From Neorhizobium galegae (lineage in GTDB: Bacteria > Pseudomonadota > Alphaproteobacteria > Rhizobiales > Rhizobiaceae): a stretch of DNA of 64,000 bases. Shown here in pieces: positions 25,008 through 33,270 of this stretch (positions are counted from its first letter, which is position 1; the number at the start of each line of letters is the position of its first letter). The position numbers were made by a program, and so were the translations under genes. The notes under the pieces were generated by a model. It did not search any database and was not told the DNA's origin. It saw nothing but the letters and a program-made list of their open reading frames with translations. The stretch is taken from positions 248,001-312,000 of the forward strand of contig NZ_JAGIPG010000003.1 in the NCBI RefSeq assembly GCF_017877055.1, written 5' to 3'.

Positions 25008-25883
25008 ATGTCGGACGCGTCCACGCCTCTTCAGCAGGACCTGATGCGTCGCATCATCGACGTCATCCATGAGGACAATCTTCAGCCGGGGGCAAGGCTG
25101 CGCCAGAACCAGTTGGCGGACCGGCTGCGCGTGTCCCGCACGCCGGTTCGAATGGCGCTCGAATTGCTGGAATCGCAGGGCTTCGTGCAGCACGAGCAGA
25201 ACAGGGGGATGACGCTTTCGGCAATTCCTCCCCGGGTAGAGACACTGGAGGCGCCGCCCGCCGATGAAGAGCTTCTCGTCGCGATCGCCAAGCTGCGGCG
25301 GGAGGGCGAATTGCCGGAGCAGTTCGCGGAACTGGAACTGATGCGGTTGACGGGGCAGGAGCGGACGCCGGTCCGTCAGGCCCTGATCAAGCTGGAAGGC
25401 CTCGGCGTGATTCAGCGCCGAAAAGGGTATGGGTGGCAGTTTTTCGACCCGGTTCGCGACGTGCGAGCTCGAGAAGAAAGCTACGATTTTCGGCTGCTTA
25501 TCGAATGCGCAGCCATCCTGTCGCCGGATTTTTCGCTTTCCGCTGATTGGATCAAGTCGATGCGATCACGGCACGAGGCAATGCTGAGTGCGGCCTGGAC
25601 CGACGCGTCCAGCGTCACCCTGTTCGAAATGAACGCGGAATTCCACCTCGGCATCAGCGCAGCGTCTGGAAACCGCTATATCGAGGAGGCCATGAACCGC
25701 CAGAACCAGCTTCGCCGTCTGTCGAACTACAACTGGCAGCATGGCTCGGATCGCGTGGCCGTTACCTGCCGGGAGCATCTGGAAATACTCGAGCGACTCG
25801 AGGCGGGCGACAACGAAGTCGCGGCGGCTCTCATGCGCAAGCATCTGACCGGCGCCCGCGGAACTTCAAAGGCGAGAAATTGA
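25008..25883 (+). CDS. GntR-like regulator with two winged-helix domains and an FCD-type domain
   Basis: 291-residue regulator. Residues about 8-72 form a GntR winged helix (ARLRQNQLADRLRVSRTPVRMALELLESQGFV). A second, shorter winged helix follows at about 84-145 (LPEQFAELELMRLTGQERTPVRQALIKLEGLGVIQRR), and then an all-helical FCD-like ligand domain with FEMNAEFHLGISAASGN near 207. Most GntR proteins have one DNA-binding domain, so a monomer here could contact two half-sites. It diverges from the nine-gene acyl-amide operon and is its likely regulator. A 19-base motif occurs on both sides of the gene. Its ligand is unknown. Confidence 0.8.
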   Translation: MSDASTPLQQDLMRRIIDVIHEDNLQPGARLRQNQLADRLRVSRTPVRMALELLESQGFVQHEQNRGMTLSAIPPRVETLEAPPADEELLVAIAKLRREGELPEQFAELELMRLTGQERTPVRQALIKLEGLGVIQRRKGYGWQFFDPVRDVRAREESYDFRLLIECAAILSPDFSLSADWIKSMRSRHEAMLSAAWTDASSVTLFEMNAEFHLGISAASGNRYIEEAMNRQNQLRRLSNYNWQHGSDRVAVTCREHLEILERLEAGDNEVAAALMRKHLTGARGTSKARN

Positions 25884-25902
25884 ATTTTGTAAGATAAAAA
25901 CC
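25884..25902. promoter_or_regulatory. Candidate operator, copy 2 of the 19-bp motif
   Basis: ATTTTGTAAGATAAAAACC begins one base after the GntR stop codon (TGA ends at 25883) and resembles copy 1 at 24964-24982. It sits between two converging genes, where no promoter is expected, so it may be an auxiliary looping site, part of an AT-rich terminator, or chance similarity. Confidence 0.3.
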
Positions 25903-25950
25903 TTTATAGAAGCTCTTAGGCCGCTACGGTGGCGTCATTGCACCGCTTTT

Positions 25951-26829
25951 TCAAAGGGCCCTGAAAGAAAAGGTAAAGCTTGCCGAGCGCTGTTCCCCCG
26001 CTCGCAGCACGAAAAGACCTGAATCACTGCCAGAAGGAAAGCCGAAGGCGCCGGCAACGTGTGATACGGGTTCGAGGCAGACATAGTCCGCGGTGCGATG
26101 AGCCACGAGGTGTTTCAGTTCCGGCCCAGCGGTCAAAGAGGCCTCGACGCCTCCGTTGGTGATAACCGTGGCGCGCTGCCAGCCCGAAAGAAAAAGGGTA
26201 TGGGCTTCGTTCGGCAGTGTTTTCGTACTCCGAGCTTCAGATCGGGTTCCGTCTGGAACACCCGCGTCACCCGGCGGCCAAATCTTGCCGGCATCGCAGG
26301 ATGCCGGCCTGCCGAGATTTGCAGCAAAATACGGATGCCAGCCAAATCCACCCGGCATGGAGGCCCGTCCTGTATTGATCATTGCAAGCTCGATATCGAG
26401 CCGGTCGTCACCGAGCACCAAGCGCTGTACAGCGCGGAAGTCGAAGGGCCAGTCCGGATCGGCGCGGTAGTCGAGCTCCAGTTCAATCCGATCGGTGCCG
26501 AGCGAGGCCACCTGCCAGGCGCGGCGATGGGCAGGGCCATGCTGGGCATCGGTCCGAAGCGCCGGGTGCGGCAGCACTTCATGACGCCTGCCGTCATGCA
26601 TGAAAGCCGCGCCGAGGAGTTTGTTGTGATAGGGAAACAGCGGATAGGCGCCGGCCTTTGGCCAGTTCAGCGGCTCGAATTCCGGACCGGCGGTGGGCGC
26701 GAGGATATCGCCCAGCCGGTCATGGACGAGATGGGTCATCCGGCCGCCGTTTTCGGGCAGGAAACGGGCCTCAAGCGGCCCGCTTCGAATGCCTGGCCAA
26801 TCCTTACCCGTCATTTCAGGCGAAGGCAT
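25951..26829 (-). CDS. Aldose 1-epimerase (galactose mutarotase-like)
   Basis: 292-residue beta-sandwich mutarotase-like protein. The conserved active-site features are FPYHNKLLGA near 70, AQHGPAHRRAWQ near 94, catalytic His in GFGWHPYF near 160 and catalytic Glu in VCLEPVSH near 252. It interconverts the alpha and beta anomers of an aldose, typically before dehydrogenation or isomerisation. The ATG at 26829 overlaps the upstream dehydratase gene by 14 bases; an alternative ATG at 26814 would avoid the overlap but lacks a ribosome site. It is the last gene of the minus-strand sugar-acid operon. Confidence 0.87.
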   Translation of the reverse strand: MPSPEMTGKDWPGIRSGPLEARFLPENGGRMTHLVHDRLGDILAPTAGPEFEPLNWPKAGAYPLFPYHNKLLGAAFMHDGRRHEVLPHPALRTDAQHGPAHRRAWQVASLGTDRIELELDYRADPDWPFDFRAVQRLVLGDDRLDIELAMINTGRASMPGGFGWHPYFAANLGRPASCDAGKIWPPGDAGVPDGTRSEARSTKTLPNEAHTLFLSGWQRATVITNGGVEASLTAGPELKHLVAHRTADYVCLEPVSHVAGAFGFPSGSDSGLFVLRAGEQRSASFTFSFRAL

Positions 26830-28003
26830 AAGACCCGTCCGGCCGCTTCGGCACGCGACGCTGCCAATGGACGTAGCCGTCCTCCTGCATCGCCTTTTCG
26901 TCCATCTCTACACCCCAGCCGGGACGATCCGGGCGAAGCTCGAGATAGCCGTCCTTCGGCAGATAAGGGTCGGCGACATAACGCGCCGACGCTTCCCGCG
27001 TCTCGACTTCGGTCCCGCCATAGACATAGGCCTGGCCCGTCGGCAGGCGGTATTCGAGGATCTTGAAGTTCTGCTGGGCGGCCGAGAAATGCACGTTGAC
27101 CGCCGTTGCCAGAGGTCCCATCGGGTTGTGCGGGGCCACGCCGACATAAAAGGCCTCGGCAAGCGTCGCGATGCGGCGCATTTCCGAAAGCCCGCCGACG
27201 ACGCAGATGTCCGGCTGGATCAGATCCGCACCCTTCACCTGCAGCAGCCGCAGGAACTCGTAGCGACTGTAGAGGCTTTCCCCCGTCGCCAGCGTGCATT
27301 CGAGCCCCTGCTTGAGTTCGCCCCATGCCTCGATGTTTTCCGGCCGCAGCGGTTCTTCGTAGAACAGCGGGTCGTAAGGTGCGAGTGCGTTGCCGAGCTG
27401 CCGAGCGGCGGCAGGTTCGTAGATCTTGGCATGCGCGTCGAAGGCAATCTCGTAGTCGTCGCGGACCGTCTCGCGGAGCTGGCGGAAATAGTCGGCCGAC
27501 GCCTTCACCACATTGCCCCAGCGGTTGGTATGCATATCGATCCGCCAGGGGCTGAGCTTGAACGCGGTGAACCCCCAGCCTTCGTTCAGCCGGTCGAATT
27601 CGTCGCGCGCCGCCGGTGCGTCCGGCGCGGTGTAGACGCCTGCATAAACCTTGATCTTGTCGCGCACCTCGCCGCCGAGCAGCTTGTAGACGGGCAAGCC
27701 CGCAGCTTTCGCGGCCAGGTCCCAGAGGCAATGGTCGAGGCCGGCGATCGCCGCAAGTCCCATGGCGCCGGGAGGAAACCGGCTCTGCTGGATCATCAGA
27801 TTGACGAGGTAGTCCACCCGCGTCGGGTCCTGCCCGGCAACGAAGCCGTAAAGATAGTCCAGCAGCGGCGGCAGCGCCTTGTCCGGCCCGTGATTGTAGC
27901 ATTCGCCCCAGCCGGTCAGGCCGTCGTCGGTATCGAGCGCGACGATGACACGCGGGCGGTCCTTGTCGCGGGTCATGAAAACCCGCATGCGGTCGATCTT
28001 CAT
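26816..28003 (-). CDS. Enolase-superfamily sugar-acid dehydratase (DgoD-like)
   Basis: 395-residue mandelate racemase/enolase-superfamily enzyme. The visible motifs are a Lys in FTAFKLSPW near 163, metal ligands Asp in IAFDAHAKI near 202, Glu in FYEEPLRPE near 228 and Glu in LATGESLYS near 254, and catalytic His in GVAPHNPMGP near 304. The pattern DAH...EEP...GES...PHNPMGPL is that of D-galactonate/D-gluconate-type acid-sugar dehydratases, which make 2-keto-3-deoxy acids. The exact sugar acid cannot be told from sequence. It lies 11 bases after a second superfamily member (28015-29247), so two acid sugars, or two steps, are probably handled. Confidence 0.85.
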   Translation of the reverse strand: MKIDRMRVFMTRDKDRPRVIVALDTDDGLTGWGECYNHGPDKALPPLLDYLYGFVAGQDPTRVDYLVNLMIQQSRFPPGAMGLAAIAGLDHCLWDLAAKAAGLPVYKLLGGEVRDKIKVYAGVYTAPDAPAARDEFDRLNEGWGFTAFKLSPWRIDMHTNRWGNVVKASADYFRQLRETVRDDYEIAFDAHAKIYEPAAARQLGNALAPYDPLFYEEPLRPENIEAWGELKQGLECTLATGESLYSRYEFLRLLQVKGADLIQPDICVVGGLSEMRRIATLAEAFYVGVAPHNPMGPLATAVNVHFSAAQQNFKILEYRLPTGQAYVYGGTEVETREASARYVADPYLPKDGYLELRPDRPGWGVEMDEKAMQEDGYVHWQRRVPKRPDGSYAFA

Positions 28004-28014
28004 CTTCTGTGTCC

Positions 28015-29247
28015 TTACTTGCCGAAATACTGCCGACGCGACACACGCGTCTGCACATAGAGATGTTCGCCCCAGGTGCCCGGCGCATAGGCGCCGCTAT
28101 CCGGCTGAACCTGTACGGAAAGATTGCCCTGGCTCGGGTAGCGGGCGACGAATTCCTCGTCGATATCGCAGCCCAGTCCCGGCGCGTCCGGCACCACGAT
28201 CAAGCCGTTTTCCTGGACCGGATGCGGCACGATCACGCTCTTGCGTCCCTCCCAGTCGTCGTCGAGGCGTTCCAGGGTCAACGCATTCGGGATCGCGGCC
28301 ATCAAATGCAGAGCGGCGTATTCGGCGACCGGCCCGAGCGAGCCGGAATGCGGCGCGAACTGGATGTGATGCGCCTCCGCCATGGCGGCAATCTTCTTCA
28401 TCTGGGTAATTCCGCCGGCACGTCCGGTATCCGGCTGGATGATGTCGACCAGTTCCTTCTCAATCAGCTCGCGCTCACCGAAAATCGTGGCGCTCCGTTC
28501 GCCGGCGGCAAGCGGCACATGCGCTGCATCGCGGATGCGGCGGTAGCCGTCTACGTTCTCCGGCGCGATCGGGTCTTCCACCCACATCAGCTCATAAGGC
28601 TCAAGCTTGCGCACCAGCCGGCAGGCATCGGCGGGCGTCATCCATGGTGCACCGTGAAGATCGATGGCGATATCCATCTCGTCGCCGACCGCTTCGCGCA
28701 ACGCGGCGACCTTTCGGACTGGATCGGAAACGCCACCGCATTTGATCGCCTTGATGCCGCGGCTCTTCACGGCAAGCGCCTGTTCCACGGTATTGGCATG
28801 CGAATAGATCGGAATATGGTCGCGAACCTTGCCGCCGAGCAGGTTCCAGACTGGCACGCCGAGCGCCTTGCCCTTGATGTCCCACAGTGCCATGTCGATG
28901 CCGGTCATGGCACCGCCGCCGACCGTGCCGAGCATGCCGTGGCCCATCATGGCGATCATCATCTTCTGCCACAGCTTTTCGATATGGGTCGGGTCCTCGC
29001 CGATCAGGAGCGGCGCGAGGTCCTTGATCGCCGTCTCGATGACGCGCGGCCAGCCGGAGCATTCGCCGATGCCGGTAATCCCCTCGTCGGTATCGATCTT
29101 CAGGAACAGCCAGTTGCGGGTGCCGCCGAAATAACCTCGTTCCGACGATCCCTGACCGGAAGAAGCAGGTGCGTCGTCGGACGCCCATTTCGAACGGTGC
29201 GGCTGGCCCACATGCATGAGAAAGGTGCGGATTCCCGTGATCTTCAT
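28015..29247 (-). CDS. Enolase-superfamily sugar-acid dehydratase (second copy, galactonate dehydratase-like)
   Basis: 410-residue mandelate racemase/muconate lactonising family protein. It has LFLKIDTDEGITGIGECSG near the N-terminal capping domain, KAIKCGG near 170 (the KxK position is changed to K-A-I-K), metal ligands Asp in IAIDLHGAPW near 194, Glu in WVEDPIAPE near 220 and Glu in AGERSATI near 246, and His in QFAPHSGSLGP near 296. This arrangement matches D-galactonate/arabinonate-type dehydratases. An insertion of about 30 residues after residue 17 (Ser- and Gly-rich) is longer than usual. Its ATG overlaps the transporter ATPase stop by 4 bases, tying uptake to dehydration. Confidence 0.85.
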   Translation of the reverse strand: MKITGIRTFLMHVGQPHRSKWASDDAPASSGQGSSERGYFGGTRNWLFLKIDTDEGITGIGECSGWPRVIETAIKDLAPLLIGEDPTHIEKLWQKMMIAMMGHGMLGTVGGGAMTGIDMALWDIKGKALGVPVWNLLGGKVRDHIPIYSHANTVEQALAVKSRGIKAIKCGGVSDPVRKVAALREAVGDEMDIAIDLHGAPWMTPADACRLVRKLEPYELMWVEDPIAPENVDGYRRIRDAAHVPLAAGERSATIFGERELIEKELVDIIQPDTGRAGGITQMKKIAAMAEAHHIQFAPHSGSLGPVAEYAALHLMAAIPNALTLERLDDDWEGRKSVIVPHPVQENGLIVVPDAPGLGCDIDEEFVARYPSQGNLSVQVQPDSGAYAPGTWGEHLYVQTRVSRRQYFGK

Positions 29248-31004
29248 CGCGCAGAACTTCTATTCTTGACGTTGCTGGGATCGATGTGGGGGCTGGGTTC
29301 GATGTACCGGAACCGCTTCGAGCGGTCGCGGTCGCGGGGATCCGGCCGGGGAATGGCCGAAATCAATGCCTGCGTGTAGGGGTGATCGGGGTTGTTGCAG
29401 ACCTTGTCCGCTTCGCCGACTTCGACAAGCCGGCCACGATACATGACGCCGACCCGGTCGCACATGTAGCGAATGACGCCGATGTCGTGACTGATGAAGA
29501 TGTAGGCGAGCTTGAGTTCGTCCTGCAGCCGCATCAGGAGATCCAGCACCTGGAAGCGCACCGAGACGTCGAGCGCCGAGGTCGCCTCGTCCGCCACGAT
29601 GATGCGCGGATTGAGCGTGATCGCGCGCGCGATGCCGATGCGCTGGCGCTGGCCGCCGGAAAAGGCGTGCGGGTAGCGTTCCCGCCCTGCCGGATCGAGG
29701 CCGACCTGATCCATGAGATGGCAGACCCGTTCGTCGAGTTCCTTGCCCTTCGACAGGCCGTTGACCAGCAGCGGCTCGCCGATCACCTGCGCGACCGTCA
29801 TGCGTGGGTTGAGCGAGCCGAACGGGTCCTGGAAGACCATGCGCAGCTCGCGACGCGCGGCCTTCAGTTCGCGCCCCTCAAGCCTGGCGAGATCGACCAC
29901 CCTGCCATCGGCGCGGCGGTAGTGCATCTCGCCGGATGCCGGATCGTAGAGCCGCATGATCGAGCGGCCCAGGGTCGTTTTGCCGGAACCGCTTTCGCCC
30001 ACGATACCGAGCGTCTCGCCGGGCAGGAGCGCGATCGAGACGTCGTTCAGCGCCTTCATCTCCCCGAAATGCATGGAGAGGTTGCGGATGTCGAGGATCG
30101 GTTCGGCGGTCGTGTCGAGCGGCGGCCGTGCGAGGCGGATCTCCGCCTTCTGCTCCAGCTTCAGCACGGAGCCGATAAGCATCTTCGTATAGGGATCCTT
30201 CGGCGTATGGAAAATCTGGTCGACCGGCCCGTATTCCTTGATGACGCCGTGATGCATGACCAGCACGTCGTCGGCAATCTGTGCCACCACGCCCATGTCG
30301 TGGGTGATGAACAGAACAGCCATTCCGGTCGTCTGCTGCAAGCGCTTGATCAAGTCTAGGATTTCCGCCTGGGTCGTCACGTCGAGCGCGGTGGTCGGTT
30401 CGTCGGCGATCAGTAGCTGAGGTTTGCACGCAAGCGCCATGGCAATCATGGCACGTTGGCGCATACCGCCGGAATACTGGAAGGCGTAGCGGTCGAGCGC
30501 CTGTTCAGGATTGGGGATTTCCACCTGCCGGAGCAGTTCGGCAGCCTCCTTGCGGGCCTGCGCCTTGCTCATGTTCAAATGCAGCCGCAGCACTTCGGTA
30601 ATCTGGTCGCCGACGGTGTGCACCGGCGAAAGCGATGACATCGGCTCCTGGAAGATCATCGCGATGTCGCGGCCGCGGACCGCGCGGATCGCCTTGCTGC
30701 GCGGATCAAGCCTGGCCAGGTCGACCGAAGTGCCGTCCTGGCGGTTGAGGATGATCGAACCGGAGGCGATGCGGCCGGGCGAGTCGATGATCTGCAAGAT
30801 CGAGCGGGCGGTGACGGATTTGCCGGAACCGCTTTCGCCGACCACGCACAGGGTCTTGCCGGGCTCGATCGAAAACGAGATGTCGTTGACCGCCTTGAAG
30901 ATGCCGGTGCGAAGCGGAAACTCCGTCACCAGGTTCTTCACGTCGAGCAGCGTCTTGCCCGCTGCCATCGAAGGACGGGGCGTGATGGACAGGATATCGG
31001 TCAT
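29244..31004 (-). CDS. Peptide-class ABC transporter, fused double ATP-binding protein
   Basis: 586-residue DppD-DppF fusion. The first domain has Walker [14 protein letters not shown] near 52, signature [12 protein letters not shown] and Walker [13 protein letters not shown]. The second has Walker [14 protein letters not shown] near 345, signature [14 protein letters not shown], Walker [13 protein letters not shown] and [12 protein letters not shown]. The ATG at 31004 after TGAGGCGCGG is preferred to ATG 31040, which would reach into the permease gene. In rhizobia, transporters of this class also import oligosaccharides (the alpha-galactoside Agp system is the precedent). Here its enzymatic neighbours point to sugar-acid or uronide oligomers rather than peptides. 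Confidence 0.92.
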   Translation of the reverse strand: MTDILSITPRPSMAAGKTLLDVKNLVTEFPLRTGIFKAVNDISFSIEPGKTLCVVGESGSGKSVTARSILQIIDSPGRIASGSIILNRQDGTSVDLARLDPRSKAIRAVRGRDIAMIFQEPMSSLSPVHTVGDQITEVLRLHLNMSKAQARKEAAELLRQVEIPNPEQALDRYAFQYSGGMRQRAMIAMALACKPQLLIADEPTTALDVTTQAEILDLIKRLQQTTGMAVLFITHDMGVVAQIADDVLVMHHGVIKEYGPVDQIFHTPKDPYTKMLIGSVLKLEQKAEIRLARPPLDTTAEPILDIRNLSMHFGEMKALNDVSIALLPGETLGIVGESGSGKTTLGRSIMRLYDPASGEMHYRRADGRVVDLARLEGRELKAARRELRMVFQDPFGSLNPRMTVAQVIGEPLLVNGLSKGKELDERVCHLMDQVGLDPAGRERYPHAFSGGQRQRIGIARAITLNPRIIVADEATSALDVSVRFQVLDLLMRLQDELKLAYIFISHDIGVIRYMCDRVGVMYRGRLVEVGEADKVCNNPDHPYTQALISAIPRPDPRDRDRSKRFRYIEPSPHIDPSNVKNRSSAR

Positions 31005-31011
31005 CCGCGCC

Positions 31012-32133
31012 TCACTTGTTGTACGGGTCGGCCGCATCACGCAGACCGTCGCCGAAAAGGTTGAGCGCCATGACGGCGATAACGACCGCGAGCCCCGGCA
31101 TGAACAGCCATGGCGCGGTGGCGATGGAGCGGATGTTCTGCGCCTCGCGCAGAAGAACGCCCCAGGAGACTGTCGGCGGCTGCAGGCCGAGGCCGAGGAA
31201 AGAGAGCGATGTTTCCGCCAGGATCATCGCCGGCACGGCCAAAGTCATCGAGGCGATGATATGGCTCGAGAAGCTCGGCAGCATATGGCGGAAGATGATC
31301 CGGCCTTCCGAGACGCCGTCGAGACGAGCAGCGGCGACGAATTCCTCGGTTCGCAGCGACAGGAAGCGGCCGCGCACGACGCGGGCAAGTTGCGCCCAGC
31401 CAGTGAACGACAGGATGATGGTGATCATCATGTATTGCAGCGCTGCCGGCCACCCCTGCGGCAGGGCTGCGGCGAGCGCCAGCCAGATCGGAATGGTCGG
31501 CAACGACAGCACGAAGTCGATGACACGCTGCATTACGAAGTCGATCCGGCCGCCGTAATATCCGGAAATGCCGCCAAGCACGATGCCGAGCAGCAGCGAC
31601 AGGAAAACGCCGACCAGGCCGATCGACAGGGAGATCTGCGCACCCTGCACCGTGCGGCTGTAGACGTCGCGTCCGAGACGGTCGGCGCCGAAGAGATAGA
31701 GCGGCTTGGTGTTGTCCGTCGTGGCGATGAGGTGGATGTTGGTCTCGAACAGGCCAAGTACCGAATAGGTGTAGCCACGCCCGAAGAACTGGATCGGGAT
31801 CTTCGTATTGGTATCCTCGACGAAGATCGCGGCTAGCGTGTTCGGGTCCCGCGTCAACTTCATCCCGTAATAATGCGGGCCAAAACTGAACCCGTTTGCC
31901 GTATCGAGGAAATGAATGCTCTGCGGCGGATGGAAGGTTGAACGGGCGTTCTGCAGGATCGGGTCGTTGATCGCAAAGAAGCCGGGGAATATCGCCACAA
32001 TGTACATCGCGACGGTGACGAAAAGTGCGGCCATGGCGAGCTTGTGCCGTTTGAAGGCCCACCAGATCAGCTGCCATTGCGCCGCGACGGCGACGCGATC
32101 GGGGCGATCGTTGAGGATGGTTGCATCGACCAT
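31012..32133 (-). CDS. Peptide-class ABC transporter permease (DppC type, long periplasmic loop)
   Basis: 373-residue permease. After the first helix (AALFVTVAMYIVAIFPGFF) there is a periplasmic loop of about 100 residues (60-150) before the hallmark LFGADRLGRDVYSRT. This loop is much longer than in dipeptide DppC and resembles the larger loop of oligosaccharide-type members. The EAA loop is EFVAAARLDGVSEGRIIFRHMLPSF, and it ends VMALNLFGDGLRDAADPYNK. It lies 7 bases upstream of the ATPase start. Confidence 0.9.
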   Translation of the reverse strand: MVDATILNDRPDRVAVAAQWQLIWWAFKRHKLAMAALFVTVAMYIVAIFPGFFAINDPILQNARSTFHPPQSIHFLDTANGFSFGPHYYGMKLTRDPNTLAAIFVEDTNTKIPIQFFGRGYTYSVLGLFETNIHLIATTDNTKPLYLFGADRLGRDVYSRTVQGAQISLSIGLVGVFLSLLLGIVLGGISGYYGGRIDFVMQRVIDFVLSLPTIPIWLALAAALPQGWPAALQYMMITIILSFTGWAQLARVVRGRFLSLRTEEFVAAARLDGVSEGRIIFRHMLPSFSSHIIASMTLAVPAMILAETSLSFLGLGLQPPTVSWGVLLREAQNIRSIATAPWLFMPGLAVVIAVMALNLFGDGLRDAADPYNK

Positions 32134-32142
32134 TCGGGCCTC

Positions 32143-33129
32143 CTATTCGAGCCGGATGCGCGGATCGACCAGCGCAAGCAGGATGTCGCTGATCAGCGAG
32201 CCGATCAGCGTGAGAGCGCAGATCAGGAGCACGAAGGCGCCTGCGAGATACATGTCCTGCGCCATCAGCGCCTGGAGAAGCAGGGGCGCCGCTGTCGGCA
32301 GGTTGAGCACGATCGCCACGACGACCGAGCCGGAGATCAGGTTGGGCAGAAGCCAGGCGATCGTCGAGATGAACGGGTTGAGCGCGATGCGCAGCGGGTA
32401 TTTGATCAGCAGCCGGAACTCCGAGAGCCCCTTGGCACGAGCAGTCGTGACGTAGGGTTTGGGCAGCTCGTCCAGCATGTTGGCGCGCATGACGCGGATC
32501 AGGCTCGCAGTGGAAGACACCGCGAGAATCGCTACCGGCAGCCACAGACGCGACAGAAGGTCGAGCATCTTGGCAATGCTCCAGGGGGCCGTCTCGAATT
32601 CAGGCGAGAAAAGGCCGCCCACATCCGCGCCGAACTCGACGGCGGCGATATACATCAGCACCAGCGCCAACAGGAAAGACGGGATCGACAGGCCGAAGAA
32701 CGTGAAGGCCGTGAATGCATAGTCACCGATCGAATATTTCTTCACCGCGGAATAGACACCGATCGGCAGCGCGATCGCCCAGGTGGCGATCAGGCTGGCG
32801 AGCGCGAGGACCAGGGTCAGCGCCATGCGCTCCCAGATAAGGCCGGAGACCGGTTGCTGCCATTCAAAGGAGATTCCGAAATCGCCGCGGGAGAGAATTC
32901 CCCAGATCCATTTCAGATATTGCACCAGCATGGACTGATCGAGGCCGAACCGCTCGCGTAGTGCGGCCGCGGTGTTCTGATCGACCACTTCGTTGGACGA
33001 GGCGAGCGTCGCGATATAGGTGGTCACGAAGTCGCCTGGCGGAAGCTGGATCAGCACGAAGGCTAGAAAGCTCACCGCAAACAGCGACGGGATCATCCAT
33101 AGCAGACGTTTGATGATAAATTTCAGCAT
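32143..33129 (-). CDS. Peptide-class ABC transporter permease (DppB type)
   Basis: 328-residue permease opening MLKFIIKRLLWMIPSLFAVS, then LIQLPPGDFVTTYIATL, a long loop with AALRERFGLDQSMLVQYLKWIWG, and the EAA loop YVTTARAKGLSEFRLLIKYPLRIA. It ends LISDILLALVDPRIRLE. The frame could extend upstream to 33243, but the first helix starts at the ATG at 33129, so that start is used. The next permease gene begins 9 bases after its stop. Confidence 0.9.
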   Translation of the reverse strand: MLKFIIKRLLWMIPSLFAVSFLAFVLIQLPPGDFVTTYIATLASSNEVVDQNTAAALRERFGLDQSMLVQYLKWIWGILSRGDFGISFEWQQPVSGLIWERMALTLVLALASLIATWAIALPIGVYSAVKKYSIGDYAFTAFTFFGLSIPSFLLALVLMYIAAVEFGADVGGLFSPEFETAPWSIAKMLDLLSRLWLPVAILAVSSTASLIRVMRANMLDELPKPYVTTARAKGLSEFRLLIKYPLRIALNPFISTIAWLLPNLISGSVVVAIVLNLPTAAPLLLQALMAQDMYLAGAFVLLICALTLIGSLISDILLALVDPRIRLE

Positions 33130-33270
33130 GCAAAGCTCGCAATTCGGATTGCACGGCGTGCCGATACGAAAGCCTTCGACCGTCGTTCGGGCAGTTGATG
33201 CAATGGGACCGGAAGGGTGCCGCCGCCGGTCGGGCGGCGGCACGGTCGAAGCAAATCAGCTCGTGCCCAA

